Positions 11,143 through 21,803 of a DNA stretch of 64,000 nt are shown one piece after another. The stretch is from NCBI GenBank assembly GCA_036873135.1, contig JAPTYO010000017.1, forward strand, positions 2,046,001 through 2,110,000. Reading direction: 5' to 3'. A program made the position numbers and the translations under genes. Each line of letters begins with the position of its first letter. Positions within the stretch are counted from its first letter, which is position 1. The DNA is from Clarkia xantiana subsp. parviflora. Its lineage: Eukaryota > Streptophyta > Magnoliopsida > Myrtales > Onagraceae. The notes below the pieces were generated by a model, which worked only from the letters and a program-made list of their open reading frames with translations, ran no database searches and had not been told where the DNA came from.

Positions 11143-11160
11143 GCCCACGGACGGCGCCAA
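11143..11160 (-). other. Primer binding site of element H
   Basis: The minus strand reads TTGGCGCCGTCCGTGGGC, one base from the 5' LTR. It matches the TGGCGCCGTCTGTGGGA type site seen in C and I. The first nine or ten bases fit the 3' end of tRNA-Asp, but the exact tRNA is uncertain. Confidence 0.85.
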
Positions 11161-11161
11161 G

Positions 11162-12331
11162 TGTTAGGTTATAAAGTCTAGGTCAACGGGTCGTCAATCT
11201 AGAATTTATCTCCCACTAGTGAAATGTCGGGTTCAGTGCTCCTAGGACTAGTCGTTCTGATCCGTGCCCTTATACTCCCTTGGGGTAGTCGTTCTGATCC
11301 CTGCCCTTATACTCTCTTGGGGTAGTCGTTCTGATACCTGCCCTTATACTCTCTTGGGGTAGTCGTTCTGATATGTGTCCTTCTCTTCTCTCCGTCTGAC
11401 CTCCTAAGGCTTGTACTTCTTACCCCTGGGGCTTGTCCTACTGCTCTATGCTCTTCTGCTTCCTTGGTTCTCTTCTCCTTGCCACCCTGCAAGAGGGGCA
11501 ATACCAGGCACAGAGGGGGGGGTGGTGCCTGATGAACCCTCTCCGATGCCTAAGTCAGTACGGTTTTAGAGAGATAAAGCTAGAGAGATGTCAGAGCAAA
11601 ATTGTGCAACTTGCCAAGATCCCCCAATGAGTTGTGAAGGTGGGGTATTTATAGGCAACGGTGTCATTAAGGTGGCTTAATGACATCGTTAACCTTTAAA
11701 CACAATTAATTAACCTTTAAGAACATAATTAAGACCTTAGGATTCGGAGAAGGTAGGCGGAGTGGACCGAGTGTGGGAGTCCGAAAATGGTGCCGGGGCC
11801 CTTGGGGGGAGGAGAAATCTGACCCCCAGGGGTAGGGGTTGGGTGAGGGCACCCAACCCCTCCTAGGGAGGATGGGGTTGGCCAACCCCATCCCCCCTAG
11901 GGGAGATCGGGTTGGCCGACCCGATCTCTCCTAGGAGAGATCGGGTTGGCTGACCCGATCTCTCCTAGGAGAGATCGGGTTGGCTGACCCGATCTCTCCT
12001 AGGAGAGATCGGGTTGGCCGACCCGATCTCTCCTAGGAGAGATCGGGTTGGCTGACCCGATCTCTCCTAGGAGAGATCGGGTTGGTCCACCCGATCTCCC
12101 CTAGGGGAGATCGGGTTGGCTGACCCGATCTCCCCTAGGGGAGGTCGGGTGTGGCCACCCAACCTCACCTAGGCGAGTCTGACTCGGCCGGACGAGCGCT
12201 TCGGCCTCGTCCGAGCCGTTGGTGTTTTCGCGAAGGGTTCGGGTTGAAGTTTCGATTTACAATTATAAATGGGACGATAAAAATGTAACGGTTCGGAAGT
12301 CAACGGGTTCAAATTGGGCGTATATCCATCA
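11162..12331 (-). repeat. 5' LTR of element H
   Basis: 1170 bp with the same ends as the left LTR. Over the aligned unique parts I saw a single G/A change. It is 102 bp longer because the palindromic array has three more 34-bp units (about 11839-12167). A TATAAATA promoter box on the minus strand lies near 11643-11652. Confidence 0.93.
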
Positions 12332-12335
12332 ATGG

Positions 12336-12831
12336 GCGACAAGCGATTTGGAGGTCTTCGATCGAATTGTCGTCGTACCTAGGCTTTAGTCGCCATTTTG
12401 GGCACATAATGGTCGACAACCGATTTGGAGGTCTTCGATCGAATTGTCGCCGCACCTAGGCTTTAGTCGCCATTTAAGGCACATAATGGTCGACAACCAA
12501 TTTGGTGGTCTTCGATCGAATTGTCGCCGCACCTAGGCTTTAGTCGCCAGTTTGGGCACATAATGGTCGACAACCGATTTGGATGTCTTCGATCAAATTG
12601 TCGCCGCACCTAGGCTTTAGTCACCATTTAGGGCACATAATGGTCGACAACCGATTTGGAGGTCTTCGATCGAATTGTCGCCACACCTAGGCTTTAGTCG
12701 CCATTTTGGGAAAATAATGGTCGACAACCGATTTGGAGGTCTTCGATCGAATTGTCGCCGCACCTAGACTTTAGTCGCCATTTTGGGCACATAATGGTCG
12801 ACAACCGATTTGGAGGTCTTCAATCGAATTG
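12336..12831. repeat. 77-bp tandem repeat array, block 3
   Basis: Six to seven 77-bp units of element I between insertions H and G. It ends at 12831 in AATTG, which is duplicated at 18175-18179 on the other side of G. Confidence 0.93.
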
Positions 12832-13109
12832 TGTAAGCTGGAAATTTACTTCATTGATCACTAGGTATTACAAGCAAGATGATACAATATATATACTAAG
12901 TAGAACTAGGCTCACCAACTAAGACTATACAATAAACTATGAACCAGTGCATACATAGTGCAGGGTGCATGCATAGTATAACCGGGTGCATACATAGTGC
13001 AGGGTGCATGCATAGTATAACCGGGTGCATACATAGTGCAGGGTGTATGCATAGTGTAACTAGGTTTATGCATAGTGTAGTGAATGTAGTCTTCATATAC
13101 ACTTCTATA
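12832..13109 (-). repeat. 3' LTR of element G
   Basis: On the minus strand it starts TATAGAAGTG and ends CCAGCTTACA, so the termini are TA...CA rather than TG...CA. Inside are three copies of a 39-bp unit with GTGCATACATAGTGCAGGGT; the right LTR has one fewer. A polypurine tract (minus: AAAAGGATGGGAGAA) adjoins at 13110. Confidence 0.9.
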
Positions 13110-13156
13110 TTCTCCCATCCTTTTCTTCCTCTTCTTTTCTTTCTTGGAAGACATCC

Positions 13157-15177
13157 TTAATTCCATATAGTCTCAACAAGGCTAAATGCTGATTTTTCAC
13201 TAAAGCCTTGGTAAGCAACAACTAGTTGATCCTTTGAAGGAATGTAGTGGACACCAATCATCCCTAGTTCAATGTGGTGCCTTGTGAAGTGACAATCCAA
13301 TTCAATGTGCTTTGTAAGCTCATGAAACATTGGATTTTTGGCAATCTTCACAGCTGCTTGACTATCTGTGTATATGGGAATAGGAAGGGTGACTTGCAAA
13401 CCAAGTTCTTTGAGAATTCTGCCTACCCAAAGTGCCTCTTGAATTGCAACTCTTAGGCACCTATACTCTGCATCAGTACTTGATAGTGTAATGGTATCCT
13501 GTTTCTTGACCTTCCAACCTATCATAGCTGCTCCAAGTTTTACACAATAGGCACTCACTGATTTTCTACTAAAAGGACAAGCAGCCCAATCAGAATCACA
13601 AAACAAGCTCAAATTGAGGTTGTTGTCTGAAGGATAGATCAACCCTTGGCCAGGGGTGCCCTTGATCTATTTGATCACTCTAATGGTTGCATTGTAGTGT
13701 GATCTCTTAGGCTTGTCCACAAATTGACTAAGCCTTTGCACTGAAAAACTAATGTCAGGCCTTGTCATGGTAAGGTATAGTAACTTACCAACCAATCTTC
13801 TAAAAGAAGTGGCATCCTCTAAAAGGGGATCATCTGAATTTGAGTTGGTGGCCTTGTCATACTCATATGTTGTGAGTTTGACATTGAATTCCATTGGTGT
13901 ATCAATAGGCCTAGCTGCTCCTAGGCTAGCATCTTCAATCAATTCCATAGCATACTTTCTTTGGTTAATCACAAGTCCTTGATTGGATCTTGCAATTTTC
14001 AACCCCAAAGAATATCCAATTCCCCAAAATCCTTCAACTTGAAGTGTGTTTGTAGAATACACTTCAATTGATTGATCATCTTGGCATTGGAACCTGTGAT
14101 TAGCAAATCATCAACATAAATGAGCAAGAAGACTTTGTCAACACCTTGTATCTTGGTGAACAAGGAATGATCAGAGGCACATTGCTTATATCCATTCTTC
14201 ACCAAGGTTTGTGTGAGTTTGATATTCCATTGTCTTGATGCTTTTTTGAGGCCATATAATGACTTGATAAGCTTGCACACACGTTTAGGAGACCCATCAT
14301 TGGGTTTGGAATGATCAAAACCTTGGGGAATATCCATATACACCTCTTCAGTTAGATCACCTTGAAGAAATGCATTGTTAACATCCATGTGATATAGACC
14401 CCATGATTTGGAAGCTGCCAATGCTAAGACAATCCTCACTGTGTCCATCTTGACCACAGGTGAGAATGTCTCATTGAAATCAGTCCCTTCAATTTGAGTA
14501 AATCCCTTGGCAACCAATCTAGCCTTGTATCTCTCAATTGATCCATCTGAATTGTAATTTACTTTGAAGACCCATTTGCACCCAATTGATGACTTATTTA
14601 CAGGAAGATCCACCAATTCCCATGTTTTGTTGTCTTGAAGAGCTTGTATCTCCTCCTTCATTGCCATAATCCAGTTAGGATCCTTGATGGCTTGCTTATA
14701 AGTATTTGGTTCCTTGACTTTGTCAATGGAAGTCAAGAAACACTTGTATTGAGGCCCCAAAGTGTCATAAGACACAAATTTCTCCATGCCAAAAGTAGCA
14801 TTGGAAGTAGCCTTGTTTTGTAGTTCAGCAATCCTTGCACTCCTCCTAAGAGGTGGTGGATGTAGTTGGGCAATTCTAGCACTTCTCCTCAAGGTAGGTG
14901 GCTGTGGAGCATCATCAATTGGTATTTGATTCTGAGCTTGATCAACATGTTGAGGTAAAGGGTCATCAAAGTATATTGGAGTCTCAGTTGGAAACTCCTC
15001 AAGATGTTGCTTGGCATCCAAGCAAGAGGGGATCAAAACTCTCAAGGCCTCCTTTGACATACTGATTGGGAAAATGTCCTCATGGAATGTAACATCCCTA
15101 CATACATGAAAGACTGAGTTGGTTAAGTTCATTAGAAGGTACCCTTTTTTGAGATGTAGAGTAGCCCAATGTCTCAA
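13157..15177 (-). pseudogene. Ty1/copia reverse transcriptase and RNase H of element G
   Basis: The RT domain begins near 14690 (WIMAMKEEIQAL...) with the ARLVAKGFTQ motif, the MDVNNAFLQGDL motif and the catalytic box LLIYVDDLLITG (about 14090-14130). RNase H follows at 13640-13157 with the SDWAACP, SSTDAEY and IYTDSQAAVKIAKNP motifs. The frame shifts near 14050 and breaks again by a stop between RT and RNase H near 13665. These enzymes would copy the element RNA into DNA inside the virus-like particle. Upstream (14800-15050) is the variable linker with repeated RRSARIAQL-type segments. Confidence 0.9.
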
Positions 15178-16169
15178 GGCATGGAAGCTTGGAACCTTAT
15201 TGCTCTAGCAATGTTTAGGATATCCCTATGCTTGCGTTCCACGCTTCCATTTTGTTGTGGTGTATGCACACAACTAGTTTGATGATGGATGCCAAATTGG
15301 TGAAGTAAATCCTTGCAAATTTAGTTGATGAACTCAGTCTCATTATCACTCCTCGAAGTCTTCACCATAGTTGCAAACTGATTCTTTACCATGATCAAGA
15401 AATTCTTGATTTGCAAGAAAGTATCACTCTTGTGCTTCATCAAAGAGACCCAAGTTGCTCTTGAGTAATCATCAATAATAGTCAAGAAGTATTGATTGTT
15501 CTTGAATGTAGGCACCTTGTAGGGACCCCATAAGTCCATGTGAATCAAATCAAAAGGTCTAGAAGCAATTGAATCACTGATTGGGAATGAAAATCTAGAT
15601 TGCTTTGCAAGGGGGCAAATAGTGCATTGTTTGATACAACCATAAGACTTATTCAAACCTAAAACATCCAAATGATTCAAATAAGTTTCTGACACATGAC
15701 ACAAACGTTTGTGCCATTTCAAAACATCCTCCTTATTTCCCAAGCAAGCATTAGCTATCTTTCTTGAGTCTGAAGGCACCACATCCTTCAAGGTGTAGAG
15801 TCCTTTATTCCATTCCCCGATCACCATGGACTTGCCACTCTGGCCCTGGAGCAACACATGATCACAAGTAAAGATCACTTTGCAATTCAATTGATTAGGA
15901 AGCCTAGAAACTGAGATCAAGTTGAATTTGAAATCAGGGACCAAAAGTATGTTGGTCAATGTGAATCCACTTGAGAAAGAGCAAGAACCAATATGAGTCA
16001 CTTTGCACTTGTGACCATTTGGTAAATGAACAAATTGATGATCTGAATCACTTCTTCTCAAGTCATGTAGCCAATCAATTTGGTGAGTGATGTGGTTAGT
16101 TGCACCTGAATCAAATAGACTCATTAGTGGTACCTTCCATATTGACATGAGCTTGATCAACATCTTCAA
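15178..16169 (-). pseudogene. Protease and integrase of element G, C-terminus deleted
   Basis: The aspartic protease signature DSGATNHIT lies near 16100. The integrase zinc region (WHKRLCHVS...CTICPLAKQSR) and the first catalytic aspartate (HMDLWGPY) and second (SDNETEF) are visible. A TAA follows EFIN at 15321, after which the frame goes on with [15 protein letters not shown], which carries the third acidic residue. After FQASMP near 15185 the usual integrase C-terminal part is missing and the sequence jumps, frameshifted, to the linker (VCRDVTFHED). Confidence 0.85.
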
Positions 16170-16202
16170 AGGTTAAATGATCAAAGTGATCATCATGAAC
16201 AG

Positions 16203-17210
16203 CTACATGTTGAATTCTCTTCTCAGTTGTGCCATGTACAGTCCTTTTGTCCCCAGCTGCCACATGCATGATTGCATTTGAGCTTCAACCATTTTCAACA
16301 ACATTGGCCCTATGCTTCTTGGATGGTTGAAGATGAGGTGGTACACCATTCTTGATGAAGCAAGTATCTTCCAAATGACCCTTTTTTCCACAATAGTTAC
16401 AAAACCTTGTGTCATTAGATCTTCCATAGCCCCTACCAGAATTTCCACCATTCCTTCCATTGCCCCTGCCAGGGCCACCATTGCCCCTTCCAGCTCCAAA
16501 TGATTGATACTTTCTTGTATATAAGGCAGTAGTCTCACCAATATCTCCAATAGAACCAGAGATTGATCTCTGACTCTCCTCTTGAACCAAAACAGAGAAG
16601 GCAATGCTTAAGGAAGGAAGTGGTTGCCTCATCAACAAGCTACTCCTAATGTGGCCATATGAGTCATTCAGTCCCAAGAGGAATGCCATTAGCTTTTGCT
16701 TCTCTTTGTGTTCATTTAAAATGGCAATGTCTCCAGCACATTCAAGTTCCAAGTCATCAATGGAAGCAAGAGCATCCCAAAGTTGCTTCATCTTGGCAAA
16801 ATACTTGGTGATGGAATGTGTGCCTTGAGAAGTTTGGTAAATCTCTCTTGTCAGTTGAAAGATTTGAGTTCCATCCACCTTGTCATACATTTCCCTCAAA
16901 TCATTCCAAATTGAAGCAGCAGTTGGGTTATAAATCAATCCAGAAACCAATTCCTTTGCCACTGTGTTTCTGAGCCAGGCCTTTACAATGACATTGGCTC
17001 TATCCCATTTCACCCTTTGATCAAGTGGAACATTGAGCCTTGTGAAGGTTCCATCAATGAAACCCAACTTTTTTTTAAGCCTTCTTTGATTGAAGTGCTC
17101 CAAGCATGGTAGTTGGAAGTGCCTTGCAATTGAAAAGGGATAAGGAGGTGGCCAGTTGTATCTGAGGGATGAATGTAAAGGGGATCATCAATGCTATACT
17201 CATTAGCCAT
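16203..17210 (-). pseudogene. Ty1/copia gag of element G
   Basis: ATG at 17210 (MANEYSIDDPLYIHPSD). The frame shifts in an A-run near 17069 and continues as a copia gag (WDRANVIVKAWL...SIWNDLREMYDKVDG) to a CCHC zinc knuckle CNYCGKKGHLEDTC near 16380, preceded by a Gly/Arg/Asn-rich stretch. Gag forms the particle and binds RNA. A second shift lies near 16285, where gag should continue into protease. Confidence 0.88.
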
Positions 17211-17934
17211 CTTGCAATTCAGGAAATTAATTCAAACAGGGAGAATTCAAGGAATATATTCAGTAGATTTCCAAGAAAACCGAAATGAAGCAGCCACCAC
17301 AAAGTGACAAAACTGGCACACAAACAAACTTGCAATAGGACAAAGAATCAGCTAGCAATATCCAACTGAATTCGTACAATTCCGCCCACAAATCTGAGCA
17401 GACCAATCAAGAGAAGCCACCAACAATCAAATCTGAACAATCTCCAATGATTGTGGAAGCAGAATTCCACAATATCAATGCAAAATTCTTCAACCAGCTG
17501 GAAGAACACCTCAGTCGAGCAATGAACTATCAAAGCTCAAAACGCAGAGAAACAATGTGGATCAAGCTATAAGCACAGCTCAATTGTGAAATATATCCAC
17601 TATAATAACCAGAAAATAAGTGCAAACCCAAGAATTCAACAAAAGAATCCACGCAAATAGCAATCCATAGCTCAATCCAGGAAGAACTAGGCAAATCAGC
17701 TTGAAGACTAGTTCAAATCACCAAGATGATTCCTACGCAACTCAGATCTTGAAATGAGACTTACCCAAAGCCTTTCTTAAGCAAAAGAAAGGTTAATACA
17801 AGCTAAATTGAGTAACCAAGAAGTAATCCAAGCTGAATCAAAGTTGGATCAATGGGAAATCACAAGTAGAAATGAAGAAGAACTAGGTTGCTTCATCTCC
17901 AAGTTTGCGCCGCCACTACATAGCTCTGATACCA
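17211..17934 (-). other. 5' leader and primer binding site of element G
   Basis: Non-coding leader. At 17923-17934 the minus strand reads TGGTATCAGAGC, complementary to the 3' end of initiator tRNA-Met and directly abutting the 5' LTR. Confidence 0.92.
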
Positions 17935-18174
17935 TATAAGCTGGAAATTTACTTCATTGATCACTAGGTATTACAAGCAATATGATACAATATATATACT
18001 TAGTAGAACTAGGCTCACCAAATAAGACTATACAGTAAACTATGAACCAGGTGCATACATAGTGCAGGATGCATGCATAGTATAATCGGGTGCATACATA
18101 GTGCAGGGTGTATGCATAGTGTAACTAGGTGTATGCATAGTGTAGTGAATGTAGTCTTCATATACACTTCTATA
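17935..18174 (-). repeat. 5' LTR of element G
   Basis: 240 bp; same sequence as the left LTR minus one 39-bp unit. In plus orientation it starts TATAAGC where the left LTR has TGTAAGC, one change in the terminal dinucleotide. Confidence 0.9.
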
Positions 18175-18830
18175 AATTGTCGCCGCACTTTAGTCACCAT
18201 TTAGGGCACATAATGGTCGACAACCGATTTGGAGGTCTTCGATCGAATTGTCGCCGCACCTAGGCTTTAGTCGCCATTTTGGGAAAATAATGGTCGACAA
18301 CCGATTTGGAGTTCTTCGATCGAATTTTCGCCGCACCTAGACTTTAGTCGCCATTTTGGGCACATAATGGTCGACAACCGATTTGGAGGTCTTCGATCGA
18401 ATTGTCGCTACACCTAGGCTTTAGTCGCCATTTTGGGCACATAATGGTCGACAACCGATTTGGAGGTCTTCGATCGAATTGTCGCCGCACCTAGGCTTTA
18501 GTCGCCATTTTGGGCACATAATGGTCCACAACCGATTTGGAGGTCTTCGATCAAATGTCGCCGCACCTAGGCTTTAGTCGCCATTTTGTGCACGTAATGG
18601 TCGACAACCGATTTGGTGGTTTTCGATCGAATTGTCGTCGCACCTAGGCTTTAGTCGCTATTTTGGGCACATAATGGTCGACAACCAATTTGGAGGTCTT
18701 CGATTGAATTGTCGCCGCACCTAGGCTTTAGTCGCCATTTTGGGCACATAATGGTCGACAACCGATTTGGAGATCTTCGATCGCCATTTTGGGCACATAA
18801 TGGTCGACAACCGATTTGGAGGGAGCAAGT
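18175..18830. repeat. 77-bp tandem repeat array, block 4
   Basis: About eight 77-bp units, including one shortened unit at 18775-18790. The array ends at about 18825 in the same GGGxGCAAGTCGA sequence that ends block 1 at about 905. Confidence 0.95.
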
Positions 18831-18971
18831 CGAGGATGATAATTAACGAAATGATTTATTTATAAAGAAAATGGATCTCGGGGGACCCTTTCATTCATCA
18901 TTTCCTGAATATTACATCGAAAAGGAAAGCTTGACATTAGTTATAACAAAAATAGGTATCTATCACAAAAG

Positions 18972-21035
18972 TTATTGTGACTTCTCTGATCGTTGTTTCG
19001 TCGTGTGATAGCAGTATCGCGCTATGGCCTGATCTCCTCGAACTTCACCGATTCCCCGAGGCGTCGAGAATTTCATTATTTGATGCGCCGTTGAAGGGAT
19101 GATGCGGTAAGGATTGAGGGTAGTTTTCCCAATGATGGCGTTGTAGGATGAAACTGCATCAACCACTACGAAAAGTATATCCACTTGTAAGGTCTTGTCT
19201 CCTCCCAAGATGGTGGTTAGTCGAATGGCGCCCAAAGGATAAATAGTTTTTCCTGCGAAGCCTGTCAAAGGAAAATCGACTTTCTTCAGATTCTTTTTGG
19301 AGAAACCTAGTTGTAAGAATGCTTGGTAAAAAGAGGATGTCCGTCGAGCTTCCACTATCGATGAGGATCCTTTTGACTTTATAAGTGGCGATCAGTAAGG
19401 TGACCACCAGAGCATCTTTATGTGGTTGATCTATTTTTGCAAGATCGTTGATCGTAAAACTAATGGTCTCGAGGATGGGTTCCCGAGGTCTCTTCCCCAT
19501 TACTGCCGCTGTGGATATTTGTGCAGCGTACACTTCCCGAGCTGAATTTGTTCCTCCTCCTGCAGCGAAACCCCCGGCAATGAAATTTATCGTTCCTCTT
19601 GGAGCGGGATGGTCAGGTGGAGGGGATCGAGAATCTTCCCTTGGGCTTCGATCCCGTTTTTTTGGAATATTGGAGGCCTTCTCGACAAATTTCAACAGTT
19701 TGCCCCTTTGTATAAGGGCTTCTATATCTTGTTTTAGGATGATACACTCTTTTGTATCGTGCCCCCGTGTTTGACAGTAACGACAATAGGCGCTAATTTG
19801 GTGGCCCATCAGGTTCTTCTTTTAGGGTGGCGGGTGGTTAAGGCGAAGCTTTTCCATTTCTTGGAGTACCACCGCTACATTGTGTGTAAGAGGAGTGAAC
19901 TTTCCTGGATAGGGGTTAGGATTTCTCATTCCGGGACGGTTTCCGGATCGGAAGTTTCCCTCTCATTTTTCTTCCCTCCTAGGTGGTCGAGAAGCGGAGC
20001 CTTCTTCGGCTTTTGTTGGCACGACTGGGCGCTTGATTTCTCGAGGCGACTTCTCGTGTGATATTTCCAGATCTATGTACTTCTTTACCTTCGTGGCGAG
20101 GGCCTCGATCTTTCTAACCGGCTTCATCACCATGTTGTCCTTCAGAGCTTGGCTCTGTGTCCTAAGACCTCTCCAGAAGGTCCTGATCAACTCGCCATCC
20201 GTGGCGTATTCATTTAATTATTGGAGTATCTTATGGAACCTAGTGTAATAATTGGCCAAGGTTTCATCAGAACCTTGTTCAATTTTATCTAGGAAATCCA
20301 TACTCTTCAGGCGTTGTCTCTGGCCTATAAGGCCTTCGATGAATTTAGCCTTCAGTTCCTCCCGTGAATCGATCGAGTTGTCGGGGAGGCCATAGAACCA
20401 AGTAGACACCTCTTTTTTCAAGGTAGTTGGGAAGAGGGTCGCATAGTGATCCGAGGTTGCCCCTCTCCCCAGGAGGGAAGATTTATGGGCGTTGATGTGG
20501 CCAACAGGATCTCCTTCTCCTGTGTAGTCGTCAATGTTCCTCGCAAAGACTTGTGGAGGGACTCGAGTGTTGAACAACCTTTTAGAGAAAGGATGGGAGG
20601 TATGATCGCGAACAATCAGCAAATCGTCCGTCCCCCTTCTCTTTTTCTCTAACAATTCTTCCACCTGTCCCATAGTGAATAAGACAGGCTCTTTGCTTGC
20701 CATTTCTCCTTCAGGAGCCTTAGGAATTTCTTTCTCCAGGATCTTCACGCTAGACGCCACCTCTTCCTTTTGGGAAGTTTCTTGAGCGGGTGCCTTTTCG
20801 GGGATGGCACCTGCCTAGGCTTGACTCCAAAAGGTTATGAAGGCCGCCAATACTTCTTGGGGGACAGTCTGGGGGACTGTCCTTACTTTTTCTGGATTTG
20901 TTAATGACTTGGAACGAGATTTCCATCATTACCTCCGCCATTAGCTTGTAGAATGGGCGGATCTTCTCTGGTGATTGGCCTCGAGGTGGTAGGATCCGCT
21001 GGGGAATTATTTCCTTCCTCTGGGAGGTTGGACAT
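18972..21035 (-). pseudogene. Gag-protease of element I
   Basis: ATG at 21035 (MSNLPEEGN). The gag domain at 20660-20220 carries HTSHPFSKRL, DDYTGEGDPVGHI and TWFYGLP, which are conserved in plant gypsy gag. A zinc-knuckle-like segment (CRYCQTRGHDTKEC) lies at 19790-19740, and the protease active site ILIDSGSSTDILF near 19350. The protease ends with YNAIIGKTTLNP and GEVRGDQAIARYC, stopping near 18972. Several stops and a frameshift near 19345 break it. No RT follows; the frame runs straight into spacer and the 77-bp array. Gag would package RNA, and protease would cleave gag. Confidence 0.85.
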
Positions 21036-21075
21036 CTTGTTGCTTTTCTTAGAGGTCACGACTTTTTATCAGAGT

Positions 21076-21092
21076 TCCCACAGACGGCGCCA
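21076..21092 (-). other. Primer binding site of element I
   Basis: The minus strand reads TGGCGCCGTCTGTGGGA, two bases from the LTR. It is the same type as in C. Confidence 0.9.
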
Positions 21093-21094
21093 GA

Positions 21095-21803
21095 TGTTGG
21101 GATCAAAATGACGTGGCCTTGAACTTCGGAAAATGGACTTCCAAGTATCACCTCAGACTTAACTCTCGAATGCTAAGTTTTCCTCTAAGAAGTTGTGTGG
21201 GGCGAGAACCTGAAAAAGGGGTGGGGATGGCCCCTGATTCCACTCCGAAACTTAAGTCAGTAATGGATTTGAGAGTAATAATATATGAACGTATTTAGAA
21301 CTAATTGAATGTAAATAGATAAAATAGAAATAGTCCCTATTTATAGGGATAAGTTACCGACTTTATATGGTGGTTACCCTCCTAGGTTGGTTTCTCTTCA
21401 GAGTTGGCCAAGCAGGTGACAAGCAGGTCACCACCTCATCTTTACTTCTAGAGGAAGGTTTCCCCTGATGACGGTTGAAGCAGGTCGCCACCTGTGTTTA
21501 CTTCCGGAGGAAGGTTTCCTCTGGTGATAGTGACAAGCAGGTCGCCACCTGTCTTTACTTCCGGAGGAAGGTTTCTTCTGATGATAGTGACATGCTGGTC
21601 GCCACCTGTCTTTACCTTCGAAGGAAGGTTTCTTCTGATGGAAGGTGGTCGTACTTTGGAAGTCGACTTTTTCATAAGTTGTCGTCGACTTTTCATCCCT
21701 ATCTCGTTAAGACGAGTTAGAAAGGTCGACGACTCTTCTTTCCCTGTCCTTTGTACATACTCGACTTTTACGCTTAGTGGCGAGTTTAATTAATCATAAC
21801 CCA
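21095..21803 (-). repeat. 5' LTR of element I
   Basis: 709 bp, TGTTGGGATCAAAA at the left end and CATAACCCA at the right, so TG...CA. It has a TATAAATAGGG box on the minus strand near 21338-21348. Four copies of a 57-bp repeat (about 21420-21650) contain AGCAGGTCGCCACCTG; the period being a multiple of three gives spurious open frames. Confidence 0.85.

Larger units (their letters stand above)
2625..12331 (-). mobile_element. Element H: young non-autonomous Ty3/gypsy (Tat-like) retrotransposon
   Basis: A 9.7-kb element with LTRs at 2625-3692 and 11162-12331 and a perfect 5-bp target duplication, ATGGG (2620-2624 and 12332-12336). A primer site complementary strand (11143-11160) next to the right LTR puts it on the minus strand. 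The LTRs are almost identical over the stretches I compared; I saw one substitution, and the length difference of 102 bp equals three 34-bp repeat units. The 7.5-kb interior holds only relics of gag-protease (minus) and of an antisense ORF (plus), separated by several tandem repeats. There is no recognisable pol, so it must have moved with enzymes supplied in trans. Confidence 0.92.
12832..18174 (-). mobile_element. Element G: Ty1/copia retrotransposon
   Basis: A 5.3-kb minus-strand element with short LTRs (278 and 240 bp), a tRNA-iMet primer site, and gag, protease, integrase, RT and RNase H in the copia order. The target duplication AATTG (12827-12831 and 18175-18179) is perfect. The integrase C-terminus is deleted and several frames are shifted, so it is not autonomous. 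The short LTRs and this gag type suggest an Ale/Retrofit-like lineage; that is inference. Confidence 0.93.
1..21803 (-). mobile_element. Element I: non-autonomous Tat-like Ty3/gypsy element (gag-protease only), left end outside window
   Basis: Minus-strand element. Its 5' LTR (21095-21803), a primer site and gag-protease (18972-21035) are followed leftwards by a long 77-bp tandem array and then by an antisense ORF read on the plus strand (1191-2275). No reverse transcriptase, RNase H or integrase lies between protease and the array. The array is split by insertions H and G, each with its own target-site duplication. The 3' LTR is not in the window. Antisense ORFs and tandem repeats between pol and the 3' LTR are a known feature of the plant Tat lineage; the lineage assignment here is inference from that layout and from the gag and protease motifs. 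Confidence 0.75.

Noticed and set aside
12896..13166. Met/Cys/His-rich repeat ORFs
   Set aside because: Produced by the 39-bp minisatellite in the LTR of G, period a multiple of three.
21448..21793. Repeat-containing ORFs on both strands
   Set aside because: Produced by the 57-bp (19-codon) repeats in the LTR of I.
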